Assembly: GCF_022539315.1 (NCBI RefSeq)
Contig: NC_066314.1
Location: forward strand, 56,915,180-56,979,179
Origin: Serinus canaria
Lineage: Eukaryota > Chordata > Aves > Passeriformes > Fringillidae
Direction of reading: 5' to 3'
DNA length: 64,000 nucleotides
In this document: positions 1-12,900 of the stretch, piece after piece
Numbering within the stretch: position 1 is the stretch's first letter
Layout of the letters: every line of letters begins with the position of its first letter
The notes under the pieces: generated by a model
The model's database searches: none
Seen by the model: the letters and a program-made list of their open reading frames with translations, nothing else
What the model was told of the DNA's origin: nothing
Program-made: the position numbers and the translations under genes

Positions 1-609
1 ATTGGGTTAGGTAGCCTATACCATTATTCCCTCTGAAAAGTTATATGTCTATTTTATATGGCAGCCATCAATATATTCACTTTGGTGTTGGTCTCAGCCT
101 GCATTGGAAGAGGTCTTGACCTCCCTCATCCCTGTCTGAATGTTAAATTCCCATCAGGTTAGCATGGATTACACCCAGAGCACCAAGATATGATTTATTC
201 CCAAAGCATGTTCCCACTGATATAATTAAGCAGTTTGGATCAGATCCTTATCTGGTAGAAATTGGCATAGCTTCTCTGAAGGCAAGAGGGAAATGGACCC
301 TATTTTGTAATGGCTGTAGCCCTGCAGATGAGTTCCCAAAGATTTTATCCATGGCTATTACAGATCCTCTGAGGGGAGCATTTGTACAGCTGCATCTTGA
401 GGACTCTGTGACCTCTGGCTAATCTCACAAGAGGCCTTTTCTCAAGAGCAGCTGTACAAAATGCTCCCAAAAGGATTGAAAAATCAATTCATTAAAGCTG
501 TGTGAGCGTTTTTCCTCATCAAACACCTTCCAAGGGCCCATCCCTCTGCAGTGCCTGTGGTGGCAGTTCCCATCCCTGGCCACAAGCCCCTGCCAGCCCA
601 GCCCAGACC
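1..609 (-). other. SSPN: SSPN 3' UTR and downstream flank
   Basis: Sequence directly downstream of the SSPN stop on the minus strand. I see no recognisable repeat or other gene. The 3' UTR may end near 170 if the AATAAA at 199-194 is used, or may run off the window edge. Confidence 0.5.
194..199 (-). terminator. Candidate poly(A) signal for SSPN
   Basis: TTTATT on the plus strand reads AATAAA on the minus strand, about 410 nt past the stop codon. It is followed downstream by a G/T-rich stretch (minus strand of about 165-190), the usual cleavage-site context. Use is inferred, not shown. Confidence 0.4.
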
Positions 610-972
610 CTACACTTGCTGCCCGTGGCCCTCAGCAGCTGTGAGAGGCTGGAAGCGAGCACCCACGTAGAAGACCTGGTAGCGGTGCTTCCACACCACA
701 AAGCACATCAGCAGGCACACCAGGGCTGCCACCAGGTTGAGAGCCATCTGCAGAAGGAGGTACAGGCTGAGCATGGTGGTCAGGCCGCCACAGTCGGTGT
801 CCTGGTACACGAAGGTGCGGCCCAGGGGGTCTGCAGTGTCCAGTTTGCACTGGCAGGAATCCTGGATGGTGTCACAGGTGAACTTGGTCAGCTGCAAGTA
901 GTGGTGTGCAGCAAAAGCCACTGCCAAAACACAGGCAACCAGAGCCAGGGCGCTCAGGAGAAAATACAGTAG
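610..972 (-). CDS. SSPN: SSPN coding exon 3 (C-terminal) and stop
   Basis: Encodes residues 136-255: LLYFLLSALA (TM3), the large extracellular loop with FTCDTIQDSCQCKL and FVYQDTDC, TM4 (LYLLLQMALNLVAALVCLLM) and the cytosolic tail ending EGHGQQV. The acceptor is CTTTCTTTCAG just above 972, preceded by a long C/T run. The stop is TAG at 612-610. The loop around the fourth cysteine (QDTDC) appears one residue shorter than human (RDVTDC). Confidence 0.95.
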   Translation of the reverse strand, partial: LLYFLLSALALVACVLAVAFAAHHYLQLTKFTCDTIQDSCQCKLDTADPLGRTFVYQDTDCGGLTTMLSLYLLLQMALNLVAALVCLLMCFVVWKHRYQVFYVGARFQPLTAAEGHGQQV

Positions 973-3900
973 CTGAAAGAAAGGGGGGGGAAAAAAGAGA
1001 TACTTTTTCTAGCTTCGTAGAGTTTGAGGAACTTACAAGGAACGCAAGCACAGGTACTTTTCAGGGATCGCACACCCTCAATGTACTGACTGGAGATTGG
1101 GTGCTTCAACAGTTGCAAGGCTCCTTGTGATGAGAAGTTCAGCAGGTCATCTCAAGAACTTGCCTTGCATGTTTTGTATGAGAATTGCCTTGCAATTTGG
1201 AGTCCTGGGGAGACCACCAGAGAACTGGTGTGTCTATACGTCAAGAAGCTTTCTAGAGAGGGAGGGAGCATTTTCCTCTCCAGTCGTACCTGCTTTGACA
1301 GGAGCCACGGTCATCAGTTGAGACAATTTAGTGCCTGCAAGCAGAGCTGAGCAGACTGAGCCTTGGGCTGCCATCTTACCCCAGGCTGTGCTGAGCTCTA
1401 GATGTTTTTGAGACTTTGCTCATGTCCAAACAAATATGATTTATACTTGCAAATCAGGCAGCGGTGTGGCTGATCTCTCACTTTATGCCCTGTGGATGCA
1501 GCCAGACTTTTGCTTCCCATGTCCCAGTGCAGAATGGGAATGCAGATCTCCACAAAAAAATTGTGTGCTGTGCTCAGTCTGCTTCCAAAACATGTCCCAT
1601 AAACATGGGGAAGTCTTTCACAGGCATGAAAGGGCAGCAAGCACCCTTCTTTTCCCAGTGCTACAATGTGAGAAGGACAAGGGTCTGCTTGTCACCTCCA
1701 CTGCTCCTCACAACAGTGGCAGCTTAAAAATAGCGTGGCTTTTATCAAGGGTAGCTTTGCAGAGTCCACCCCCACAAACACATGGAAACTGGCAGCAAGT
1801 CGGAGCCTTTGACACCCTGGGATTCACCTGAGAGCTTTGGATACCAGCACATATGGGCTTCCCTTTGCTTTTGATAGCTGGAATTGGCAGTTGCTGCACT
1901 GCGTACAAAATATGTGTGAATGTATATTAAAATCATGTTCTGTGTTTAGCCAAAATTGCATTTTTTGGTTCTGTTCAGCGCTGTAAAAACATTTATTTTC
2001 CTTGGCGTCTTATCTGTCAGACACATGGCATGGTTGGGAATCTGTTATTTTAAACAGCAGCTTCTCTCTCTCTTTCTCTCTCTTAACCTCAATACTGCAA
2101 GCAAAATATCAATATAAAAGCTTTTTTTTTGACCTTGAAACTCCAACTATGTATGTCTTGATAAAATTCACACTCCTGGTGCATTTATCTTAGAACTACA
2201 CTGTGAATCAATTTTCTGTTTGGTTGCCAGCCTGAAAAAAAAAATATTTGGGATTATTGCAGGTCCTGAAACACTATGTACATTTTCCCCTTCCTATCAC
2301 CAAATTCTTACTGAAAGATCTTAGTTTCCAAGACTTGGCTGCTATTAAATTTAATTACTTCCCCTGTGGCCTTAAACCAAGGGCAGCTTCAAAATGAGGG
2401 CGGCTCTTATGAAATGCAATTACTTTGTCCCCTCAGCTTTCAAGGGAAGGGTCCATGGGAAAGGTGAAGCTGGAAAATGGGGCCACCTCCTCATATGAAG
2501 CACAGAGAAGATGGAGTGCTGCTGACTGATGGACCCCCTCCAAACCAAGATGTGGTAATTCATAAGCCAATGGCATTGTTTTCAGAGATGGTGCAAATAT
2601 GTTCGATGGGGAAAGCAGAAAATGGACAAATGTTGGTTGTTCTGTGATATAGAAGTCCTGGTGGAAGTCCCTGGATTCAGCCCAGCAGAAGACAGAATCA
2701 GGCCTCCCTAATAGATGGGATACTAAGCCAAGACTGCACCATGTGCCTGATTCTCCCTTGGCAGGCATTTTATTTAGCTAACAACTTCTATCCAAAGTCA
2801 GGACACAACAGCCTAATCTATGCTCTAGGTACAGCATGGGAAAATTTGTCTGTTGTGTTCCTAAAGGGAAGGAAATATCAGAATCTGAATACACAGGCAG
2901 CTCTTATGATAATCCTTGGAGGCAAAGGGACATGCATGGGGGACTCAGGGCAATTTCCAAAAAGCTTATTATTCTCACAGGATGTTTGCAGAGGAATCTC
3001 TCTGCGAGCTGCTGAAAATGAACACGTTCCCAAATATCAAAGGTGAGCCAAATGCAAGCACTGCCTCTGAGGGAGCACAAGACAGTGAGTGCTGAGATTC
3101 CATCATCAGATTAATCACATGCCAGACCTGGAAGCAATTTCAGCATCACAAATACAACTGTGTGGTGGGCTCTGCCCAGGAACCAGGACTTGCCACTGGA
3201 AAACTGTTTTTTAACAGCTTCAGAGAGACAGGTACTGCAATTGCTGCTTAAATAGGAGAAAAGGGAAGTGGGGAGAGACAGTGTACAATGACCTCAGAGC
3301 ATGGCAGCTCATCCTCCTTCATGCTCCTCATATGAGGAAGAGACATTTTAGCAATATTACTGGCAATAGTTGTCCTCTGTGACTAAATTGAAATAAATAA
3401 CAGGAAGACGGATTAAGTTCCTCATGAAAAACGCTGCTCATAGTTATCAGAGGTGGAAGCAGAGAGGTTTGCAGAGGTGGATCAGGAGGCCCTTTTTGAG
3501 GGTGGTGGTGGCTCAGGCATGAGCCCCTGCAGGGAACAGGAACCATGGTGTGTCACGGCGTGGGCTGGGCGTGTGGGAGCAGAGGGCGTCACTACCCCGG
3601 GCTGCAGGGAGTATTCTGTCAAATGTCAGCACAGAGCCCAGGAACTCCACAGGATGGCTCAAGATTTTCCTGTGTGGCACTCACTGGCTGTTGCTGTCCC
3701 CCTGAAGGGCACAGCCACCCTCTCTTTGGGTGGCCTCCCTTTCTCAGGGACACATGGTGTGCTGCGGGTACCCACAGCAGTCTCGGGAAGGGACTTCTGC
3801 CGAAAGCGGCTCTCACACCTCTTTCTTTAACAGGATCCAGGGCTCAAGCAAGTGTGAAATGAAAGAAGCAGCTGCTGAGAGGGAGGAAGGCAGAGAGGAC

Positions 3901-6900
3901 TGCACACGTCTCCTCCTGTTTTCCACCCCAAGGGAGTTGCTTGCAGTGGTCAGAGGGTCACCTTGGGGGATGACCCAAATCCCCCAGGCCTGTGTGTGTG
4001 TGTGCGCGTGCGTGTGTGTGTGGTCCTCCTCTACAGTGATCCTTGGGCTGTACAAGGGACCTTGGGGTGCTTAATGCACTCCAGGGAAGTTCAGCCAGGA
4101 TTTTCCTGCAGGATGATGCTTGGCTGATGGGAACCAGATATCAGTATGAGGGCAGGACCTGGGCCACACCCCATAAGGATGGTCAGAGCAGATTGGGCTG
4201 AACCCAACTGCAGGGCTTGATGAAGCTTCAGGCCCTCAAGGAGAAAAGAACAACCCTCTGAACAATCTGTCTCATGACTGCACTCTTGCATCCTCAGTCT
4301 TGTCATAGCTAATGCTTGCTTTTAGTTCAGAGACAGCCTTTAACTGAAAATTAAAGATTTGAGAAGTGATACTGGAGATGTGGATGAGTCCTATGTGATT
4401 GAAGTCCTGGAGAAGAGTTTTAGCTCCTACTTTGTTAAAATAGGTATGAGCCCTTCAGACAAAACTTTTCTTTTGGTCCTGTTATCCCAAACTGTGGGAT
4501 AACAGCTCCCAGCAGGGACATGGGACAGGAAAGGTGAACAGCCTAGGAATGATGAAGTTCTGTGGCATGCTGCAATAGGAAATGCTGGGAAGGGGGATTT
4601 TGGGAAGGACGGTGCCTTTGGTAAGCAACAGTCCATAGGCTATTGACTGAACCAGGGAGATTTAAGCTCTAATTCTGCCAGGTGATGAGGAATGGCCCAT
4701 TTTACATCACCTCAGGAGCAATTCCAAAATGTCTGTTTTCCTACAGAAACGATGGCTCACATTCCTTACCGTCAGGGTGGGTGGCAGAGACATCTGAGCT
4801 GCCCAGCCCGACATGCCCTTCCCAACACGAGAGATGACTCCCTTCCTGCCTGGATGCCAAATTCAATTTACTGCTTCGGGGCAGGCAGTAAGAATCCTGG
4901 CGAGGCAGCCCCCGCCCTGCCCAGTAACCTTCCTTGGGGGCAGAAAGGTGACAAGGGACAATGTAGAGGCAGCCACAGGGCAGGCACAATTGTTCTTCTC
5001 CCTTTTTTTCTTTAAGTACGAGAGAAGCTCGAGAGAGACACAAAAGACACACCGGGGTCTAATTTCTAAGGGAGGATGGATGGCAGGGTTTGAAAAGCTG
5101 CTCCTTGCATTTTGTTTCCTTCTGCCTTTTTCCAGTTAATAATCACTGTTATTTTGTGCTGCTTGTGTCGGTATTTTTCTCGGTTATTATGTGTCTGCAA
5201 AATATTAAGAGTCCTGAAAATTACAATAATAAGGAAAAATAGCCCAGGAAAAATGGTGTTAAAAACAAGCCTTCTCAGCCTTGCTCTTCTAGGTGCTCAC
5301 CAGTGTCAGCAAAGCAGTTTTGGAGACAAAGGTGGGGTATGGTGCAGTTCCTGCAATGCACAGATGGGAATTTGCTTTGTTGGAGAATGCATGTCCCTGT
5401 GCTTTCCCAGTACTTTCCCATTAAACTTTCCCATTTATTAAACCTTGGTTTAAGTGGACTCATTTTATGCCACCTTACTTCTTACCCTGCTCACTATCCC
5501 CACTTAATCTACTTAAACTCTCTGACCACTTCCCAAATTATTCCAGCTTTGTCTATATTCCTAAAACATGGTGAATAAAATGGTATCTTGTTCTGATTTG
5601 AAATGTTATTGGGGTTTCCCCTTTATAGGATACAGTTTCTTCCTTGGCTGCCTGGAAAGTAACAGAAAACCATTCCTGCATTTCAGGTGCATTTTCGCTT
5701 CTTTTCCTGTGGTCTTAAAAATATCCTCTGTATCAACTTTTTTATTATATGTAATGACATGAGAAAAAAAAAAGCTTAAAAAATGTTCAAGTACCTTCAC
5801 TGTGAACTGTGCACACGTCTTCTCATCAGGCTGGTATGAGATACAAAGCATAACAAATCCCACTAAGGCCACCACACAGACCTGCAAGGGGAGAGATGTA
5901 AAATGTGTCAAGGTTAAAAAAACCCTACAAAACACAATTTTTCTCCACCCCCCCCACCCAAGCCAAGACATCTTTCTGTGTTTGCAGAACCATAATTCAA
6001 GAAGCAGTGTAGAAGCAAAGTCATCAAAGACACAGCACAGCAACAGCCCCCAGGATGTGTGTTGAGTTTTTGCCCACACAACCATCAAAAAAGAGCAGAA
6101 AGTTTCTGAAGTTGGGCTTGCAAGCTCAAAGAGCACCATCCTATGTAGCTCTGGGTGCTGACAGGGTTTTTATGTCACCCATGCAAGTTTTAAATCATTA
6201 AACCATGGCTGCCACTGGGTAAGAAGCAGCAGAGTTTATTGCAGAGGCTTTCACCCTCTTTTGGAGTGGACACCTTACTAAAGAAGATATCCATCTCCCC
6301 TGCAATCTGAAACTGTGTTTTAGCCCTGTGGCAGTAATTGCTGAAGGTTAAAACTAATGGAAAAGTATTTGCACGCTTGTTTATTCATTTAGCCCTATTT
6401 ATTATTATTTCTGGATTTATCTGCAGGAGCAGGTACTCACAGGTTGGCATTTTCCAGGTAAGATGGGAAGATCCTCCTCTGAGGAACTAGCCCAATGAAT
6501 GTAATTTGCTTTTTTTGTGTTTAGAAAACACAGTGTGTCCCCACACTGTGCTAAGCACTCCAGTCAAGTGCCTGCCTCTCCCACTTTTTGGAGGATCAGT
6601 GAACAAACCTCACAGGAGGACTTAGGAGCAGCAGATTGCTGCTTTTTGGCAGTTCATTCCTTGGATGGAGGAGTTGGGTACCCAGACACCAGGTGAGGGC
6701 TCCCTGTCGGGCTGGATCTGGGTGTGAGAGAGACTGTTGGCAGCTGGAGCTGTGTTTGGAGAAATCTGTGCGTGTTTGAACTGCCTTGGGAAAGCATGCC
6801 TTGAGTTGATGGCACGCACGTGTTTTTAAATGACCCTTCAAATCACACCTTTAAAAGCCATTTTAGGTGTGATAAGCCTTAGTGGGGACTTTGGATGAGA

Positions 6901-9900
6901 TCAGGCACTGTCCTTTTGGTGGTCCTCTCTACATGCAGGGCCAGGAGCAAGTCTTTGCCTCCCTGCTAGGAGCACCTTGGTTATAAACGACAGCTGTTAA
7001 ATTCTCAGCGACTGCAGCAAGATTCGATATTTTTTCCACCCACTCCATTTTACTTCTGGAGTTTGAAAGAGTTGTCATTAATCTGAGACTCTGCTTTCCC
7101 AGAGCAGTGGGATTTGCCTTCTTTGGTCAGAGCCACATGTGAGCTGCCTTTGCCAAAGTGGGGCTATGCCATGGAGAAGCATGCAGGAGTGTGGGGCTCC
7201 ATCACAGCCCCATCCCCACCTGCATGCCCTGGAAGTGCTGCTCACATCCATATTTCCAGCTCCACAGGGAGCTTGACCTGCAGCGAAAAATGCCCAGCTG
7301 TCCTTTTGGACAGTAATGGATAAGTACGTTCCTTCTATGATCTGCTGCAGAAAGTATCAAACTTTTTGCATCTGCATTGCTGGTGCAAGGCCCAAGGCAG
7401 CAGCCCTGCAAAGGAGAAGTACCTCCCAACACACACAGAGCCATGTCCCTCAAGAACCTGGGCAATTAGTAACATTTTTCTCCATGAAGTTTTATTTCAT
7501 GTCATTTCAGTGGGACATGAATAGGAAGTATTGCCCGAGAGTATTTCTAAAGAATGCGTCAGTATTATTTACTCCTTTCCATGTCATGTGTATTTATATT
7601 CTGGTCCTGTGACTTACACACGGCCTCCAATTTATTTGTTTCTTTCTTTTTATTGTTGACAGCAGTAGCTGACAGGGTTGTCTGGGGAAAAAACAACCTT
7701 TCTTGTCAAAGGTCCTTCAGTGCTGGGGTTTTTTTGCCCTGTAGTGCTTCTGTGTGACTGAACCATGTTTTATTTGTTTTATTTCTCAGGATCATGTCCT
7801 TGGTCCCTTGCACCATAGATTAATCTTTTAATTCAATTAACATGCCCATAACACTTAAATCATAAGAAATCCTATTGCTGATAATATCCAAATGATAAAT
7901 TCCCCCAGTGCCAGTAATGGCTGAAGGAGAGACCTGCAGCAAGAACTAAAGAAAAAAAAAGCTTAAACACACTCTCTTAACATCATATCCCCAAAATTCA
8001 TGACCAATCAAAATCATAGGGGCTCCTCATATCAAAGCTGGACCTAAGTATTTTCAGGATCTGGTGCTGAAGGATCTTGTTATGAGCAATAAATCAAATT
8101 TGCTTTGCTTCAGCTACACTAGTGGGCATTTACACTTGCGCGGACCGAGAGCCAGATTTGCCTCCAGGTGACTGCCATGAGACATCATGGGACAGTTCCC
8201 ACTCCCTCCTTCCCCTTCCACTTAACCACAGAGGGCTGACAGGGCTGCATTCATTTCTGAGGGCAGAGACCAATGCTGGAATTTTCTCTCTGCCATCAAA
8301 TGCCTCGGACAACTTTTCAAAATTCCTGCTGGCTTCACACGAGGCAGGATCAGACCTCCCTCTTCAGAAACTTCCCATACAAAGGGCTATCACTTAAAAG
8401 CAGCTCCATTCCTGCACATGCTTTCTAAAGTTCCTCTGGGATTTAAATAATATACTCAGGGATAGTTGAAGAGGCACATTTGTAGAGAGGTATTTATAAA
8501 GGATTACACTGGGTCAGGATTCTGGCAAGTCTTGGCCAGGACATTTCGGAAAGCTTAAGCATTTCTTTTATAAGAACACTGTATCATTTTTTTTTTTTTT
8601 TTTTTTTTTTTTAGACCAGAGAGGTGTGTTTTTATAAGTGGCAGTAAAAAATAATGTGGCTGAGAATTATGACCCACATATGTTTAACAGTTCATCTCTT
8701 TAAAGGTAAATTCACTCCTTGGAGGAAACCAAAGCGTGGAATGTTTATATAGGAAACAGCTCTATGCTGCTATTTTATACATTATTAATAGATCAGCTTT
8801 GAATTACACCTGTGAAGTGTAACAGAATAACTATAAAAATCCACTGGTAAGTATTTTTTAGGAGCCTCTAAGTAACTATAACAGCTGCAGGCGTGTTACA
8901 GGTGCTGTTGATGCTGATTGCTAAGCAGCATTAGGTAATCCCACATCCTGGTGCTGCAACAGCCACTGCCACATCCCAGTGTGAAGCACACATTTCCCAT
9001 GCCTTATTGACTGAGCATACAACATTAAATGCAATTGAACCCACTTCAGCACGTGCTTGCCACCAATCAATGTGCATTTGTTACACAAATAAAACAGATT
9101 CTCTGAGACCTGCAGGATGGCACTTAATTAGATCTGCTCTGGTCAACTGTTACCCAGAAATCCAGGAATTTGCATTTCTGTGCATGTTTCAACTTGAGTT
9201 TATTTCAAGATCCTACTTCAAAATTTCCATATGGACTAACACACCCCTTGCTGAATAGGTAGTGACGTGAAAGGTTATCCAAGGGAAGAATTTAATTTTG
9301 GAAAGCACTGCCTAGAAAAAGACCCAAATGTGATACAGAAGTATTTAGGAAAGGTAGAGATTTCATTTTGCTTAAGGCACACCCTGTGATCACAACCCAG
9401 GAGAACAGCTATTTACTAACACTGGCCAAAAACTTAAATATTTAGGCTGTACAAAATTTTTAATAATATTTCTTTTTGGGGGGAAGCAACAGACATTCCT
9501 CCTATTGGGCAGGAACACCTCAGGGCTGAAAAGTGACTTAATAATTGTTGGTTTTTTAAGCCACAGTCAAAATAGGAAGAGAAGTTTTCCAGCTTGCTCC
9601 CACCCCAAAGAGGGCAGGAACCTGTTGTCATGTTATCCCATCTGCTCCTGCAAGGATTCAGCACAAGGTGTACGAGGAGCACAAGGACACCACGTGGCAG
9701 GGCTGAGGAAGGTTGGGTGTAATTAGGGGAAATATGAACACATAGGGCACAAATTTCCGCTGTGGTTTGCACTCATTATCTTTGCACGCTGACATATTCA
9801 TGTGGTTTGCTTTATTCCGACAGATTTCAAAACCACAGATTGCTCTAATCTGGCTCCATCTCTCCCCTGTATGCTTGTGAAACTGGTTTTCCTTTTGTTA

Positions 9901-12900
9901 TTGCTACAATTTTAGCCCAAATGTAGAATAGGTGGTTTTCTCTAGCGAACTGCCTCCTACCCAGAGCATCTTGAAAACCTTGGCTGGTAAAGCAGGAGGG
10001 CTGGGAACATCCACCAAGAAATGAAGGCAGGAGACAAAAGCCTGGCTCTAAGGAGCATCTTGGGTCTGTGCCACATCACAAGGCAAATGCTGCAAATGCT
10101 CACAAAGGCACAGTATAGCTCTTTGTATGGGGGCTTCATTAGCAAAAACCTCCTGTCAAAGTTTTTAGGGGCAGAAAGCAAACACTGCAGGACAAAACCT
10201 CTCCCAGGTACACCTTGCAATGCCACACAGCACTGCTGAGACCCACAGGAGAACTCTTCCTATTTAATGAGACTGAAACTCAAACTTCAGGAGGAAAATT
10301 ACTGTTAATAGAATTAGGAAGACAGCTCCATTATGGACAAGTTATTTTGTAGTTGCTCACTTGGAGACACTGGGGATCTCTGTTTTTACGGACATAGGTA
10401 AAGAATGATCTCTTGCAGCTGTCTCTGGAGTTTCTGGCTCTCCCTCAGAGGTGATACTTGGCTGATGGTTCTCCCACCTTATCAGATACATCAAGGCTTA
10501 GCTTCTGTCTACACCTTTGGAGAAGCTGCTTTGTCCACCAAATCTAACACTCCCACTGGACACAGATTTTGATGCAGGAAAGAACCTGTCCCTGTTGGCT
10601 TTGCCATTATAAACCTGGATCACCTCTGGTGCCAGACATCTCTACAGGCTGCTGCAGAGAGCAGCACTGAAGTTCATTGGCTTTATGAGGTTTGAGGAAG
10701 CTGTGATGAAAATGGGTGCTGCAGGCAGCTTTCACTGCCAGCTTTCATCAGCCTCAGGTCAGCCTGGGTCTCACTGTCACGTGTGAAAGAAGCCAGTCTG
10801 CAGATCAGAGGTACTGTGCCCTAATTTTTTTTACCCCTTACAGACTTCTTGTTAAATTTAAGGACAATTTAGTTGCATATAAGTTATTTCCAAAAATAAT
10901 GGCAATAATAATGGCAATAATAATAATAATATCATCATCATCTAGGAAATCATTCTTTCAACAGCCATAAACGCCACAATAACTACCCCACCTACAGAAT
11001 AAAATAATGATGTCTTTACTACAGGTCCCTTCAAGCCATGCATTAACACCCCCTGGCAGATCCAAAACTCTCTCTTAAATCCTGTAAAGTCATCAAAACC
11101 CTGCAAGAGCATCCACAATCAAATGAAATGCTATTTTTTCCATAATAATCTTTGCTGTTAAGGTCAGTTGCTCATCACTTGTGCTAAGGTAAGATTTCAC
11201 TCCCCCAAAGGCTACAATTGCTTACACAGCCAGGAGCTGCAGTCCATTGCTGCTGTTAAACCAGAAATACAGTCCTGGCTGAACAAAAGCCTGAGGGATC
11301 AAAAAAATAAAATAAAATTAAGAGTTCAAAGAGCCGGCAGTGATTTTCAGCCTGAGGAGTGCAGCACGGCTGAGAGTAGTAATGAACACCACTTGTGGCT
11401 TGGGGTGTGTCTGTGACTGTGAAAGCCACCATCTCTATAGTGGTGAGGCTACCTGGGCTGGGGAAACCTGCTTAATATCCCTCTCCAAATTTTACCTAGG
11501 CTTTTTGCACAAATTCCAGTCAGGAATTCTGCAGTCAAACTGTGGGGTAAGCCACTAATGGGTCCAGGATTAGACCAGCCCTGGCCAGGTATCAGACACA
11601 CCTCAGGTGTGCAGTTACCTTCTCAAACCATTCCTTCAGAGTGTTTGAACGTTTCTCCCCATCAAAGTTTTCCACTCCACACCTGAGCAAAATCAAAGTG
11701 TGAATTTCAGTTAATCAATGCATGGTTACTCTTGGAAGAGGATGAGATTTAAGGGCAGAGGGTTCTGAAGAGTCCTGCTCTGGTGCTACACATTGTTCTA
11801 AACAAGCACTGGCCTCTTCTTCAAGGCAGTCCTCCCTTAAATCTTTTGATGTTTGCCCATGGCTAACTGAAGCCAGCCTGTACCAAAAAAATATGGATGC
11901 CTGCATGACTTTTTGATGGCAACAGGTTTCAAGAGTCACCTTCTATTAGAAATTGAAAATGGTTTCCCTAAAAACAAGCAAAAGTTATAGAGACATAAAC
12001 ATTTCTGATTCCAGGTAAATGAAAGTTGATTAAACTGCTTTTTCAGTTAAAAGTATGCCTGCCTTTTGCACCACACAGCCCCACATCAGCCTCACCTCCA
12101 CAGGGCAGAGAAGCCAATGCTTGAGCACTTATGCCAAAAAACCACAAGCCATGGCCACCCCTTGAGTAAAGCTCAGGGACTCTCTGGCCTGGGGAAACAC
12201 CTGGGGAGATGGACAAGGGCTGGAGCAGGGAGAAGTGTCAGAGCTCCTGGGCTGGGGGTTCCGCCCACAGCAGATCATTCGGGATGCTTTTTGCAATGAA
12301 ATCAGTGACAGCTGGAGCCACAGTTGCTGCCTTGAGCTGCTCGTGAATCAGATTTTTTAAAATGTTTTTAAAAGTCCTAATTTTATGAACATCTATACAT
12401 ATACATTTAAAATAACTTCCTGGCAGAAATAATAAACACCCTGGATAATCATTTCTGATGAGCACTTCTGTAACTTTCTTAACTCCCTGAGTCTGCAAAA
12501 CAGGGCTGGAAAGGGAGCTTATCCATGAAAACTCTGGTACTCTCCACTTTTGATCACAGTGGAAATAATCTAAAGTAGGTTTTTCAAGGAGAAATACATC
12601 GTTACTTCTTCTGGGTGTCAAAAGGCCACAAGCTAATGAAAAAGAATGAAAAGGATACCATTAATATCTACTGTCTCTGCAACACTTTTCATCCCAGGAT
12701 CTCAAAGCAAGGGGTGAAGGATGGCCACTATTAACCCCACTTTGCAGGGGAAATAACAAAGTCTTAGCAAGGTTAAGTAACTTGCCCATAGCTATGCACC
12801 AAGCCAGTGGCAAGACACAGGAAAAAATAAAGTCCTGCACTCATGAGTGGGTTTGTCAAGAGTTTGTCCAAGCTCCTGCAAAGCAGCAAGAAGGAAGAGA